Below are positions 7,250-14,136 of a stretch of DNA of 15,228 nucleotides, one piece after another (within the stretch, counting starts at the first letter, position 1; each line of letters opens with the position of its first letter). A model generated the notes under the pieces. That model saw only the letters and a list, made by a program, of their open reading frames with translations. It ran no database searches and was not told the DNA's origin. This DNA is from an uncultured Clostridia bacterium. Lineage in GTDB: Bacteria > Bacillota > Clostridia > UMGS1883. The DNA lies in the NCBI GenBank assembly GCA_947629615.1, contig CANRER010000021.1:1-15228 (forward strand), in the 5' to 3' direction. The position numbers and the translations under genes are program-made.

Positions 7250-9619
7250 ATGAGAGGCTATACCGAAAGAACAAAAAAGCTGCGCGAACAGAGCGTCAAC
7301 GCTCAGCCGCGAATTTCGGCCGAGCGAGCCTACTGGTTCACACAGGCGTATAAAAAATACGAGGGCAGCGTGGATATTCCCGTCCTTCGCGCCCTCGCGT
7401 TCAAAACCTATATGGAAAATCGCGAGCTCTGCATAAACGATGGCGAGCTCATCGTCGGCGAAAAGGGCGTGGGGCCGCAGTGCTCGCCCACCTTCCCCGA
7501 GCTTTGTTGCCATACTATGGAGGATCTTTCCGTCATGAACGACCGTGAGCTTATCAGCTTTAAGGTCGATGATGAAACCCGCCGCCTGCACGAGCGGGAG
7601 ATTATGCCCTACTGGAGCCACCGCAGTATCCGCGAAAAGATTATGGCCTCCACAAGCCAAGAGTGGAAGGACTGCTACGCGGCCGGTATGTTCACCGAAT
7701 TTATGGAGCAGCGCGGCCCCGGCCACACGGGCGGCGGCGGCGGCTTCTATAAAAACGGCTTTTCCGATTATAAGAAAAAAATAGAGGCGAAGCTCGCCTC
7801 CCTCGATTTTGCCCACGACCTCGAAGCCTACGACAAAAAGGCCGAGCTTACGGCCATGAGCATAGCCTGCGACGCGATAATCGCCTACGGCCGCCGCTAC
7901 AGCGCCTACGCCCGCGAGCTTGCCGAAAAGGAAACCGACCTGCAAAGGAAGGCCGACCTTATGCTCATCAGCGAGAACTGCGCCGTTGTGCCGGAATTTG
8001 CGCCCCGCACCTTCCATCAGGCGCTTCAGATGTACTGGTTCGTCCACATCGGCGTGACCAGCGAGGTGAACCCGTGGGACGCCTTCACCCCCGGCAGGCT
8101 TGACCAGCATACCTACCCCTTCTATAAGGCCGACGTGGAAAAGGGCATAATGAATTACGACAAGGCTCGCGAGCTTATGGAATGCCTGTGGATAAAGTTC
8201 AACAACCAGCCCGCCCCGCCGAAGGTCGGCATAACCCTTAAAGAGAGCGGCACCTATACCGACTTCGCCAACATCAATACCGGCGGCATAACCGAGGACG
8301 GCAAGGACGGCGTGAACGACGTCAGCTACATAATTCTCGACACTATGGACGAGATGAAGCTGCTCCAGCCTTCGAGCAACGTTCAGATTTCGCGCAAGAC
8401 CCCGCGCGACTTCCTGCTCCGCGCCTGCGAGATAAGCCGCAAGGGCTGGGGCCAGCCCGCCTTCTATAACACCGAGGCCATAATCCAAGAGCTGCTGAAC
8501 GCCGGCAAGTCCATCGAGGACGCTCGCTGCGGCAGCGCCACCGGCTGCGTCGAAACCGGCTGCCTCGGCAAGGAAAGCTACGTGCTGACGGGCTATTTCA
8601 ACATTCCCAAGGTGCTTGAAATAACGCTCAACAACGGCGTTGATAAGTATACCGGCAAAAAAATCGGCCTCGAAACCGGCTCCGCCGCCGACTACAAGAG
8701 TTACGAGGAGCTGTGGGACGCTTTCGTCCGCCAGATGAACCACTTCATCGACATTAAAATCGAGGGCAACAACATCATCGAAAAAATCTACGCCGAGTAT
8801 ATGCCCGTGCCGTTTTTAAGCGTCATCATGGACGACTGCATCGAGCGCGCCCGCGACTATAACTGCGGCGGCGCGCGCTATAACACGAACTACATTCAGG
8901 GCGTGGGCATAGGCACGATAACCGACAGCCTGAGCGCGATAAAGTATAACGTTTTCGACAAGGAAAACTTTACACTTGAACATCTCAAGGCCGCTATGGA
9001 CGCTAACTTCGAGGGCTATTCCGACGTTTACGGCAAGGTTGCGAACCACAGTCCCAAGTACGGCAACGACGACGATTACGCCGACGACATCATGAAGGAC
9101 GTGTTCGCCGCCTACTATTCCGCCGTCACCGGGCGGCCCACCGTCAAGGGCGGCGAATACCGCATAGATATGCTGCCCACCACCTGCCACGTCTATTTCG
9201 GCGAGGTCTGCGGCGCTCTGCCCAACGGCCGCCTTGCCGGCAAGCCCGTGTCCGAGGGCATTTCGCCCGAGAAGGGGGCCGACGTCAACGGGCCGACGGC
9301 CGTCATCAATTCCTGCGCCAAGATGGATCACCTGAGAACCGGCGGCACGCTTCTTAACCAAAAGTTCACCCCCAAGGTAGTCGAGGGCCCCGAGGGCCTC
9401 GAAAATATGGCCGCGCTGATACGCTCCTATTTCGCGATGGACGGCCATCATATTCAGTTTAACGTAATCGACCGCGCCACGCTGCTCGACGCGCAGGCCC
9501 ACCCCGAGGAATACAAGGACCTCATCGTCCGCGTGGCCGGCTACAGCGACCATTTCCGAAATCTCAGCAAAGCCCTTCAGGACGAGATAATTAACCGCAC
9601 GGAACAGTCGTTTGACTGA
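7250..9619 (+). CDS. hypD: Glycyl-radical enzyme, predicted trans-4-hydroxy-L-proline dehydratase
   Basis: Anaerobic glycyl-radical enzyme predicted to dehydrate trans-4-hydroxy-L-proline to pyrroline-5-carboxylate. 789 residues, close to Clostridioides difficile HypD (about 787). The thiyl-radical cysteine is Cys433 with the general base Glu435 in ATGCVETGC, and the glycyl radical is Gly764 in RVAGYSDHF. From memory, C. difficile HypD uses Cys434, Glu436 and Gly765, and contacts substrate or water through His160, Asp278, Ser334, Asp339, Phe340, Tyr450 and Thr645; each has its counterpart here one number lower (His159, Asp277, Ser333, Asp338, Phe339, Tyr449, Thr644). Strings such as NNQPAPPKVGITLKES and KGWGQPAFYNTEAI are also family-typical. 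Choline lyase, glycerol dehydratase and pyruvate formate-lyase differ around the cysteine and lack this set. A run of five glycines (161-165) follows His159. The ProC partner often found beside hypD is not here. No strong terminator follows. Confidence 0.88.
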   Translation: MRGYTERTKKLREQSVNAQPRISAERAYWFTQAYKKYEGSVDIPVLRALAFKTYMENRELCINDGELIVGEKGVGPQCSPTFPELCCHTMEDLSVMNDRELISFKVDDETRRLHEREIMPYWSHRSIREKIMASTSQEWKDCYAAGMFTEFMEQRGPGHTGGGGGFYKNGFSDYKKKIEAKLASLDFAHDLEAYDKKAELTAMSIACDAIIAYGRRYSAYARELAEKETDLQRKADLMLISENCAVVPEFAPRTFHQALQMYWFVHIGVTSEVNPWDAFTPGRLDQHTYPFYKADVEKGIMNYDKARELMECLWIKFNNQPAPPKVGITLKESGTYTDFANINTGGITEDGKDGVNDVSYIILDTMDEMKLLQPSSNVQISRKTPRDFLLRACEISRKGWGQPAFYNTEAIIQELLNAGKSIEDARCGSATGCVETGCLGKESYVLTGYFNIPKVLEITLNNGVDKYTGKKIGLETGSAADYKSYEELWDAFVRQMNHFIDIKIEGNNIIEKIYAEYMPVPFLSVIMDDCIERARDYNCGGARYNTNYIQGVGIGTITDSLSAIKYNVFDKENFTLEHLKAAMDANFEGYSDVYGKVANHSPKYGNDDDYADDIMKDVFAAYYSAVTGRPTVKGGEYRIDMLPTTCHVYFGEVCGALPNGRLAGKPVSEGISPEKGADVNGPTAVINSCAKMDHLRTGGTLLNQKFTPKVVEGPEGLENMAALIRSYFAMDGHHIQFNVIDRATLLDAQAHPEEYKDLIVRVAGYSDHFRNLSKALQDEIINRTEQSFD

Positions 9620-9694
9620 TATATTCCCGGCAAAACCCACAAAATATTTGTCGCATTTTTGTGAAAAGTTTACATGACAAAATTGTAACAACTC
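9620..9694. other. AT-rich intergenic stretch after hypD
   Basis: Contains several weak inverted repeats: CACAAAA/TTTTGTG (9638-9644 with 9657-9663), ACAAA/TTTGT (9639-9651) and TTACA/TGTAA (9670-9674 with 9684-9688). None is a convincing intrinsic terminator, so hypD transcription may read into the next gene or end here weakly. The repeats could be operators for the promoter just downstream, but no known consensus is matched. Confidence 0.3.
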
Positions 9695-9723
9695 TTGACA
9701 AGGAGCGGAAAATGTTGTAGGAT
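9695..9723 (+). promoter_or_regulatory. SigA-type promoter of the 83-residue protein gene
   Basis: Consensus -35 TTGACA (9695-9700), a 17-base spacer and a weaker -10 TAGGAT (9718-9723). Predicted start near 9730, giving a leader of about 37 bases. Confidence 0.7.
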
Positions 9724-9766
9724 AAGTTTAGGCGAATGCCAAAAGAAAAGCAAGGAGGTTTTCACT

Positions 9767-10018
9767 ATGGCAAAATTCAAGATCCATGATCTGGACATTA
9801 AGGCTTTTGTTGAGGAGCTGAACAACTGCAAGGGCGAGGTCATTATGACGACCCCCGAGGGCGATTCCATCAATCTTCAGTCCGCTTTCTGCCGCGTTAT
9901 CGGCATTATGAAGATACTTGAGGGCGGCAAGCTCAGCGAGGCCACGCTTGAGTGCAAGGACCCCGAGGACGAAAGCCGTATGTTCAGGCTCAACCTTTAC
10001 GGCAAGGCCGAGGACTGA
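9767..10018 (+). CDS. Small conserved-looking protein of unknown function, 83 residues
   Basis: I do not recognise a function. The ATG at 9767 has a consensus AAGGAGG (9752-9758) eight bases upstream; a frame extension back to 9695 would run through the promoter and is rejected. The protein begins MAKFKIHDLDIKAFVEELNN and ends FRLNLYGKAED; it has no signal peptide, membrane segment or metal motif, two cysteines, and a net acidic composition. The pattern of an amphipathic N-terminal helix (about 10-20), a KGEVIMTTPEGDSINLQS strand-turn segment and a final ECKDPEDESRMFRLNLYG strand suggests a compact alpha/beta domain. Its layout faintly recalls HPr-like domain proteins of clostridia, which is inference only. 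It is monocistronic: its own promoter before it and a strong terminator 32 bases after it. Consensus expression signals suggest a well-expressed product. Similar short proteins may be spread in Oscillospiraceae and Lachnospiraceae. Confidence 0.85.
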   Translation: MAKFKIHDLDIKAFVEELNNCKGEVIMTTPEGDSINLQSAFCRVIGIMKILEGGKLSEATLECKDPEDESRMFRLNLYGKAED

Positions 10019-10050
10019 GCCCGCGCCGTACATAGTATAATCAAAACGGC

Positions 10051-10076
10051 AAAAAGGCCCCCGAGGGGGCCTTTTT
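10051..10076. terminator. Bidirectional rho-independent terminator
   Basis: AAAAAGGCCCC (10051-10061), a CGAG tetraloop and GGGGCCTTTTT (10066-10076) form a perfect 11-pair stem ending in a U-run on either strand. It ends the 83-residue protein gene and can also end the opposing apgM transcript. Confidence 0.92.
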
Positions 10077-10095
10077 CGTCTGCGCGGGAGCAACT

Positions 10096-10131
10096 CAAAG
10101 CGGCCCGAGGCAAACGCCCCGAGCCGCTTTG
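10096..10131. terminator. Second hairpin between the converging genes, 3' of apgM
   Basis: CAAAGCGGC (10096-10104) pairs perfectly with GCCGCTTTG (10123-10131); inside, C-G pairs at 10106-10107/10120-10121 and 10109-10111/10116-10118 extend the stem around an AAAC loop with two mismatches. There is no long U-run on either strand, so alone it is a weak terminator. On the apgM transcript it comes 24 bases after the stop and would form a 3' stem ahead of the stronger terminator at 10051-10076. Confidence 0.55.
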
Positions 10132-10154
10132 GTGTTAGTAAAGGTACAAATTTT

Positions 10155-11357
10155 TTATCCGCGCAGGAACTCGCCCATAAGCTCGTGACCGACCGTGCGG
10201 ACGGCCCCGCGCTTTTCGGCGCAGGCCTCGGTATAAACGCAGCCGGTGGCGTTGCCGTCGCCCTTGGTATAAATCACGCAGGGCACGCTTTCGCCGCTGT
10301 GGGTTTTAATGGAAACCGGCGTGGGATGGTCGGGCAGAACCATAAAGCGATAGTCCTCGCCGCTTTCGTCGAGGCGTTTTTTAATATAGCCGATGATTTT
10401 TTCGTCGATAAGCTCGAGCGAACGCTTTTTGCCCTCGGCGTCGCCCTGATGGCCGCACTCGTCGGGGGCCTCGAGGTGGACGTAAACAAGGTCGAGCCCG
10501 TCGACGAGCAGAGCGTCGGCGGCGGCCTTCGCCTTGCCGTCGAAATTGGTGTTCAGGTTGCCGGTGGCCCCCTCCACGTCGATGCTCTTCATTCCCGCGA
10601 GAATGCCTATCCCCTTGATTAAATCCACCGCGCTGACGACCGCGCCGCGCACGCCGTAAAGCTCGCTGAACGAGGCCAGCGCGGGCCGCTTGCCCTCGCC
10701 CCATATCCAAAGCGAGGTGGCGGGGTTTTTGCCCTCGGCGCGGCGCTTTTGGTTCACGGGGTGGTTGGCGAGAATTTTCTCGCTCTTTTTCATTATATCA
10801 AGAATACGCGGGTCGCTCGGGAGATAGTCCTTTATCTTTTTGTCGGATATGTCGTGCGGAGGGGTAAGCATGAAGCTTTCGGGGGCGTTATCCCACACGA
10901 AAAGGTGGCGGTAGCTGACGCCGGGGTAAAAGTGTATGTCGCCGCCGCCAAGCTCGGCCTCCACCGCCCTTATGAGCTCGCCGCTCTCGGCGGTCGAAAT
11001 CTCGCCCGCGCTGTAATCGAGCATGGTTTTGTCCTCGTAGCGTTCCTCGCCGCTGAGCGTGACGGTGTTGGCGCGGAAGGCCGTTTGGTTCGGCTTCAGC
11101 TCAACGCCTATGCTGGCCGCCTCGAGAGGCGAGCGGCCCGTATAAAAGCGCCTCGGGTCGTAGCCCATGACCGAAAGGTTCGCCACGTCGCTGCCGGGCT
11201 TCATTCCGTCCGGCACGGTTTTGACGTTAAAGAGCGCGCCGTTTTCGGCGAAAAAGTCCATATTCGGGGTGTTCGCGGCCTCGAGCGGGGTTTTGCCGCC
11301 AAGCTGCGGCAGCGGCCTGTCGGCGCAGCCGTCGGCCAGTACGATAACATATTTCAT
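10155..11357 (-). CDS. apgM: Cofactor-independent phosphoglycerate mutase, archaeal (ApgM) type
   Basis: Alkaline-phosphatase-superfamily enzyme that interconverts 3- and 2-phosphoglycerate without 2,3-bisphosphoglycerate; 400 residues, the usual length. Metal- and phosphate-site residues are visible: Asp9 in VLADGCADRP, the presumed nucleophile Ser56 in KPGSDVANLSVMGYDP, Asp299 and His303 in EAPDECGHQGD, Asp343-His344 in LPDHPTP, and His353. The ATG at 11357 is chosen: AAAGGA lies upstream and MKYVIVLADG is the usual N-terminus; a longer in-frame start at 11432 would cross the promoter. Bacterial members of this family are also annotated as a proposed homoserine kinase, so the physiological substrate is not settled; no threonine or glycolysis gene is adjacent to help. 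It is a single-gene unit with its own promoter and hairpins behind it, diverging from ypeB. Confidence 0.88.
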   Translation of the reverse strand: MKYVIVLADGCADRPLPQLGGKTPLEAANTPNMDFFAENGALFNVKTVPDGMKPGSDVANLSVMGYDPRRFYTGRSPLEAASIGVELKPNQTAFRANTVTLSGEERYEDKTMLDYSAGEISTAESGELIRAVEAELGGGDIHFYPGVSYRHLFVWDNAPESFMLTPPHDISDKKIKDYLPSDPRILDIMKKSEKILANHPVNQKRRAEGKNPATSLWIWGEGKRPALASFSELYGVRGAVVSAVDLIKGIGILAGMKSIDVEGATGNLNTNFDGKAKAAADALLVDGLDLVYVHLEAPDECGHQGDAEGKKRSLELIDEKIIGYIKKRLDESGEDYRFMVLPDHPTPVSIKTHSGESVPCVIYTKGDGNATGCVYTEACAEKRGAVRTVGHELMGEFLRG

Positions 11358-11381
11358 ATCTGTCAGTCCTTTCGTGGCCCT

Positions 11382-11410
11382 ATTATACAATATTTTACCG
11401 CCGATTGCAA
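11382..11410 (-). promoter_or_regulatory. SigA-type promoter of apgM
   Basis: On the minus strand, TTGCAA (11410-11405), a 17-base spacer and a perfect TATAAT (11387-11382) lie 25 bases upstream of the apgM ATG. Predicted leader of about 20 bases, containing only the ribosome site. Confidence 0.82.
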
Positions 11411-11416
11411 GAAGCG

Positions 11417-11447
11417 TGAATAATTTTCTCAAAAAACATGAAAAATA
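11417..11447 (+). promoter_or_regulatory. Candidate SigG-type forespore promoter of ypeB
   Basis: TGAATA (11417-11422) matches the -35 preferred by the forespore sigma factor SigG, and 18 bases on AAAAATA (11441-11447) matches its -10 (CATACTA-like) at four of seven positions. In B. subtilis sleB-ypeB is transcribed by SigG, which makes this plausible. No good SigA promoter was seen in this orientation. Confidence 0.4.
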
Positions 11448-11454
11448 ACCTCAA

Positions 11455-11462
11455 TTAGGAGG
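11455..11462 (+). promoter_or_regulatory. Ribosome binding site that decides the ypeB start
   Basis: TTAGGAGG abuts the ATG at 11463 but is six bases before the in-frame ATG at 11469, so the second ATG is taken as the start. Confidence 0.75.
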
Positions 11463-11468
11463 ATGGAT

Positions 11469-12770
11469 ATGAGTAAACTTGCAAAATACGGGCGGCATAT
11501 CGTGCTTTCGGCGCTGCTTATCGCGCTGGGGGCCTTCGGCGTGTACGAATTTGGCAGGGCCGAAAGGCTGAGCTATTCGCAAAACCTCGCCTACAGGCGC
11601 ATCTTTACCGAGCTGACCGACTGCGTGGACGACGTGGAAACCGGTCTGTTAAAGGCGCGGCTGGTGAACGACCCGCGCCAGATGGTGAATTTGAGCGGCG
11701 AGCTTTCCCGCAGCGCGGAGGCGGCCAAAACCGGCCTCTGCGCCCTGCCGCTGGGCGAAACGTCCACCGTGCGGACGGTGGAGTTTCTTTCGCAGGTGGG
11801 CGATTTCGCCCGCAGTCTGTCGATGAGGGTGCTGGACGGGGGCGAAATGACCGACGAGGACGCGGAAAACATCGAAAGTCTGAGCAATTCGGCCAAGGGA
11901 GTGCGGGCCAGCCTTGACGAACTGCTCGCGAAAATGAACGACGGCAGCCTCAGCTTCGAGGGCATGAACGCCGGCGAAGGCGTCGCGCTGGCCGAAAGCA
12001 TAGCAGGCGTGGAGGAGGAGCTGCACAGCTATCCCTCGCTGGTTTACGACGGCCCCTTTTCGCAGCACGTCATGGGGCGCGAATCCGTGCTGCTTAAGGG
12101 CCAAACCGAAATCGACGAGGGCATGGCGGGGAGCATCGCCGCCATGTATCTTGGCTCCGGCGCGAAGCTTTCGGGCGAGGGCGACGGGCGGATAGCCTCC
12201 TACTACTTCGAGAACGGCGTTAAAAAGGCCGAAATAACCAAAGCCGGGGGACGGCTGCTGTGGCTGATGAACAGCCGTCCCGTGGGCGAAAGGAGCCTCG
12301 ACCTCGAGCAGGCGAAAAGCCGCGCCGCCGACTTCCTTCGCAGGAACGGCTTCCCCGACATGACCGAAAGCTACTACGACATAAAGGACGACTGCGCCGT
12401 CATAAACTACGCATGGACGCAGAAGGGCTATATCGTCTATCCCGACCTCGTGAAGGTGAAGGTGGCGCTGGATAACGGCGAGATTGTGGGCTTCGAGGCG
12501 CGGGGCTATATCATGAACCATACTCCCCGCGCCATTCCCGAGCCGCGCATTACCGCCGAGCAGGCCGGCTCGATGGTGAGCCGCGCCGCCAATGTGGAGA
12601 GCGCCGGCTACGCCGTGATACCGCTGGATAACGGCGGCGAGGCGTTTTGCTATCAGCTTCGTGGAACGGTGGACGACAAGCATTTTCTGATTTTTATTAA
12701 CACCCAAACCGGCGCGGAGGAGGACATTATGATACTGCTGGAAACCGACACGGGAGTTTTGGCGGTATAA
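11469..12770 (+). CDS. ypeB: Germination protein YpeB
   Basis: Spore protein needed, in Bacillus, for the cortex-lytic enzyme SleB to accumulate in the spore and function in germination. 433 residues: a short basic N-terminus, one membrane segment (about 11-26, IVLSALLIALGAFGVY) acting as anchor or uncleaved signal, a helical domain (about 30-185), the family signature YPSLVYDGPFSQH (188-200), then two or three PepSY-like domains (about 205-275, 277-345, 358-430). NYAWTQKGYIVYPDLVKVKVAL and GYIMNH (346-351) are typical YpeB segments. The family normally sits directly after sleB; here the upstream neighbour is the divergent apgM, so sleB is not linked. It appears to be a single-gene unit with a possible SigG promoter before it and a terminator behind it. 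Confidence 0.9.
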   Translation: MSKLAKYGRHIVLSALLIALGAFGVYEFGRAERLSYSQNLAYRRIFTELTDCVDDVETGLLKARLVNDPRQMVNLSGELSRSAEAAKTGLCALPLGETSTVRTVEFLSQVGDFARSLSMRVLDGGEMTDEDAENIESLSNSAKGVRASLDELLAKMNDGSLSFEGMNAGEGVALAESIAGVEEELHSYPSLVYDGPFSQHVMGRESVLLKGQTEIDEGMAGSIAAMYLGSGAKLSGEGDGRIASYYFENGVKKAEITKAGGRLLWLMNSRPVGERSLDLEQAKSRAADFLRRNGFPDMTESYYDIKDDCAVINYAWTQKGYIVYPDLVKVKVALDNGEIVGFEARGYIMNHTPRAIPEPRITAEQAGSMVSRAANVESAGYAVIPLDNGGEAFCYQLRGTVDDKHFLIFINTQTGAEEDIMILLETDTGVLAV

Positions 12771-12798
12771 GTTACGAACCTTCAGCGGAAACAAATGT

Positions 12799-12826
12799 GG
12801 GCGGCCCTTGGCCGCCCGTATTTTAT
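12799..12826 (+). terminator. Rho-independent terminator of ypeB
   Basis: GGGCGGCC (12799-12806) and GGCCGCCC (12810-12817) form a perfect eight-pair stem with a three-base loop, followed by a T-rich tail (GTATTTTATT). It lies 28 bases after the ypeB stop. Confidence 0.85.
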
Positions 12827-12840
12827 TGAGAAAATTTTAC

Positions 12841-12869
12841 TTTACATTTACAGACTTTTATGCTATAAT
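12841..12869 (+). promoter_or_regulatory. Strong SigA-type promoter of the aminotransferase-trpS operon
   Basis: TTTACA (12841-12846), a 17-base spacer and a perfect TATAAT (12864-12869) carrying an extended -10 TGC (12861-12863). Predicted start near 12876. The roughly 53-base leader contains a small GC stem, CGCCG/CGGCG (12892-12896 with 12901-12905); no T-box or other riboswitch signature was seen. Confidence 0.87.
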
Positions 12870-12928
12870 GTAAAATAAGTATTAATATAGCCGCCGCGTG
12901 CGGCGAACGCTGAAAGGTCTGATTATAA

Positions 12929-14116
12929 ATGTCTAAGCTGTTTGCCGACAGAGCGGCCGGGCTTTCGGGCAGCGCAATCCGCGCCACCTTCAAGCTTTTG
13001 GCCGACCCTGAGATAATATCCTTCGCCGGGGGCGCGCCCTCGCCGGATCTGTTCCCCCGAGAGGAGCTTGAGGAAATAGCCGCGCGCATCTTCCGCGACA
13101 AGTGCAATTTGGCCCTGCAATACGGCATAACCGAGGGCTACGCGCCCCTCGCCGACTTTGTGAAGGCCCGCCTCGTCAGTCAGGGCGTAATTCGCGCGGG
13201 CGAAAGCGTCATCATAACCACCGGCGGGCAGCAGGTTATCGACCTCACGGCCCGCGCCCTTGTGAACGAGGGCGACGTCGTTGTGGCGGAGCGGCCCAGC
13301 TTCGTGGGCGGGCTCAACTGCTTCCGCAGCTATAACGCCGATTTGCGCGACGTGCCCGTGGAGAACGACGGACTCAGCACGGACGCGCTCGAGGAAATGC
13401 TTAAAACCACGAAAATCAAGCTCGTTTACACCATACCCACCTTCCAAAACCCCAGCGGGATAACGATGAGCCTCGCAAAGCGCAAAAGGCTTTTGGAGCT
13501 GGCCGAAAAGCACGATTTCTATATCCTCGAGGACAACCCCTACGGCGAGCTGCGCTATCGCGGCGAGGACGTGGCGACGATAAAGAGCATGGACGAAACG
13601 GGCCGCGTCATTTACGCCGGCAGCTTCAGCAAGATATTGTCGCCGGGGCTTAGGCTCGGCTTCGCGAGCGCCCGCGCCGACATACTGGAAAAGCTCGTTG
13701 TGATAAAGCAGATAACCGACGTACACACCCCGACGCTCAATCAGCTTTTGGCCTACGAGTTCGTGACGAATTACGACCTCGACGCTCACGTGCGGCGAAG
13801 CCGCGAGCTGTACGGGCATAAGTGCGCCGTCATGCTCGGCGAAATGGACCGCCGCTTCCCGGAGTACTGCGAATATACCCGCCCCGAGGGAGGCATCTTC
13901 CTGTGGTGTACTCTGCCGGACAGGTTCGATTCAAAGGAGCTGTTCAATAGGGGCGTGGAGAAAAAGGTGGCCTTCGTCCCCGGCGACAGCTGCATGGTCG
14001 ATATGAACAAAAAATATTCCTCCTTCCGTTTGAACTTCTCGAACACCGCCGACGACAAAATCGCCGAGGGCATTAAAATTCTCGCCGGCGTTATCGAGGA
14101 AGCCGCCGCGCAATAA
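12929..14116 (+). CDS. PLP-dependent aminotransferase, class I/II (LysN/aromatic-2-aminoadipate type)
   Basis: Fold-type I aminotransferase of 395 residues, cytoplasmic. The PLP-binding lysine is Lys235 in SFSKILSPGLRLG. Other family residues: ALQYGITEGYAPLADF (about 62-77), TTGGQQVIDL (97-106), Asn174-Pro175 in PTFQNPSG, Asp202 and Tyr205 in EDNPYGELRY, and the carboxylate-binding Arg367 in SSFRLNFS. This pattern fits the subgroup that includes 2-aminoadipate aminotransferase LysN, aromatic aminotransferases and the catalytic domain of MocR regulators, but there is no N-terminal DNA-binding domain. Substrate cannot be read from the sequence; cotranscription with trpS would fit an aromatic amino acid role but does not prove it. 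GAAAGGT (12912-12918) lies ten bases before the ATG. First gene of an apparent operon, 20 bases ahead of trpS. Confidence 0.88.
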   Translation: MSKLFADRAAGLSGSAIRATFKLLADPEIISFAGGAPSPDLFPREELEEIAARIFRDKCNLALQYGITEGYAPLADFVKARLVSQGVIRAGESVIITTGGQQVIDLTARALVNEGDVVVAERPSFVGGLNCFRSYNADLRDVPVENDGLSTDALEEMLKTTKIKLVYTIPTFQNPSGITMSLAKRKRLLELAEKHDFYILEDNPYGELRYRGEDVATIKSMDETGRVIYAGSFSKILSPGLRLGFASARADILEKLVVIKQITDVHTPTLNQLLAYEFVTNYDLDAHVRRSRELYGHKCAVMLGEMDRRFPEYCEYTRPEGGIFLWCTLPDRFDSKELFNRGVEKKVAFVPGDSCMVDMNKKYSSFRLNFSNTADDKIAEGIKILAGVIEEAAAQ

Positions 14117-14136
14117 AACCGAAAGGGACTGATAAC

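Noticed and set aside
6872..8743. Long minus-strand open frame (about 620 codons) opposite hypE/hypD
   Set aside because: It lies antisense to two well-supported genes, has no ribosome site of note, and its translation is a low-complexity Ala/Gly/Val/His product typical of the complement of GC-rich codons.
6341..9619. Reading the glycyl-radical pair as pyruvate formate-lyase and its activase
   Set aside because: The active site has a single radical Cys with Glu two residues later (GCVE) rather than the adjacent cysteines of formate-lyase, and the activase has the two-cluster ferredoxin insert.
9661..9675. Sequence resembling a catabolite-response or Rex operator (GTGAAAAGTTTACAT)
   Set aside because: Symmetry is off by one base against the catabolite-response consensus and the Rex half-sites do not match; left as unexplained AT-rich sequence.
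9695..9766. 24-codon upstream extension of the 83-residue protein
   Set aside because: It would start inside the -35 element of the promoter and ignores the consensus ribosome site before 9767.
11358..11432. 25-codon upstream extension of apgM
   Set aside because: It would run across the TTGCAA/TATAAT promoter; the ATG at 11357 has its own ribosome site and the family N-terminus.
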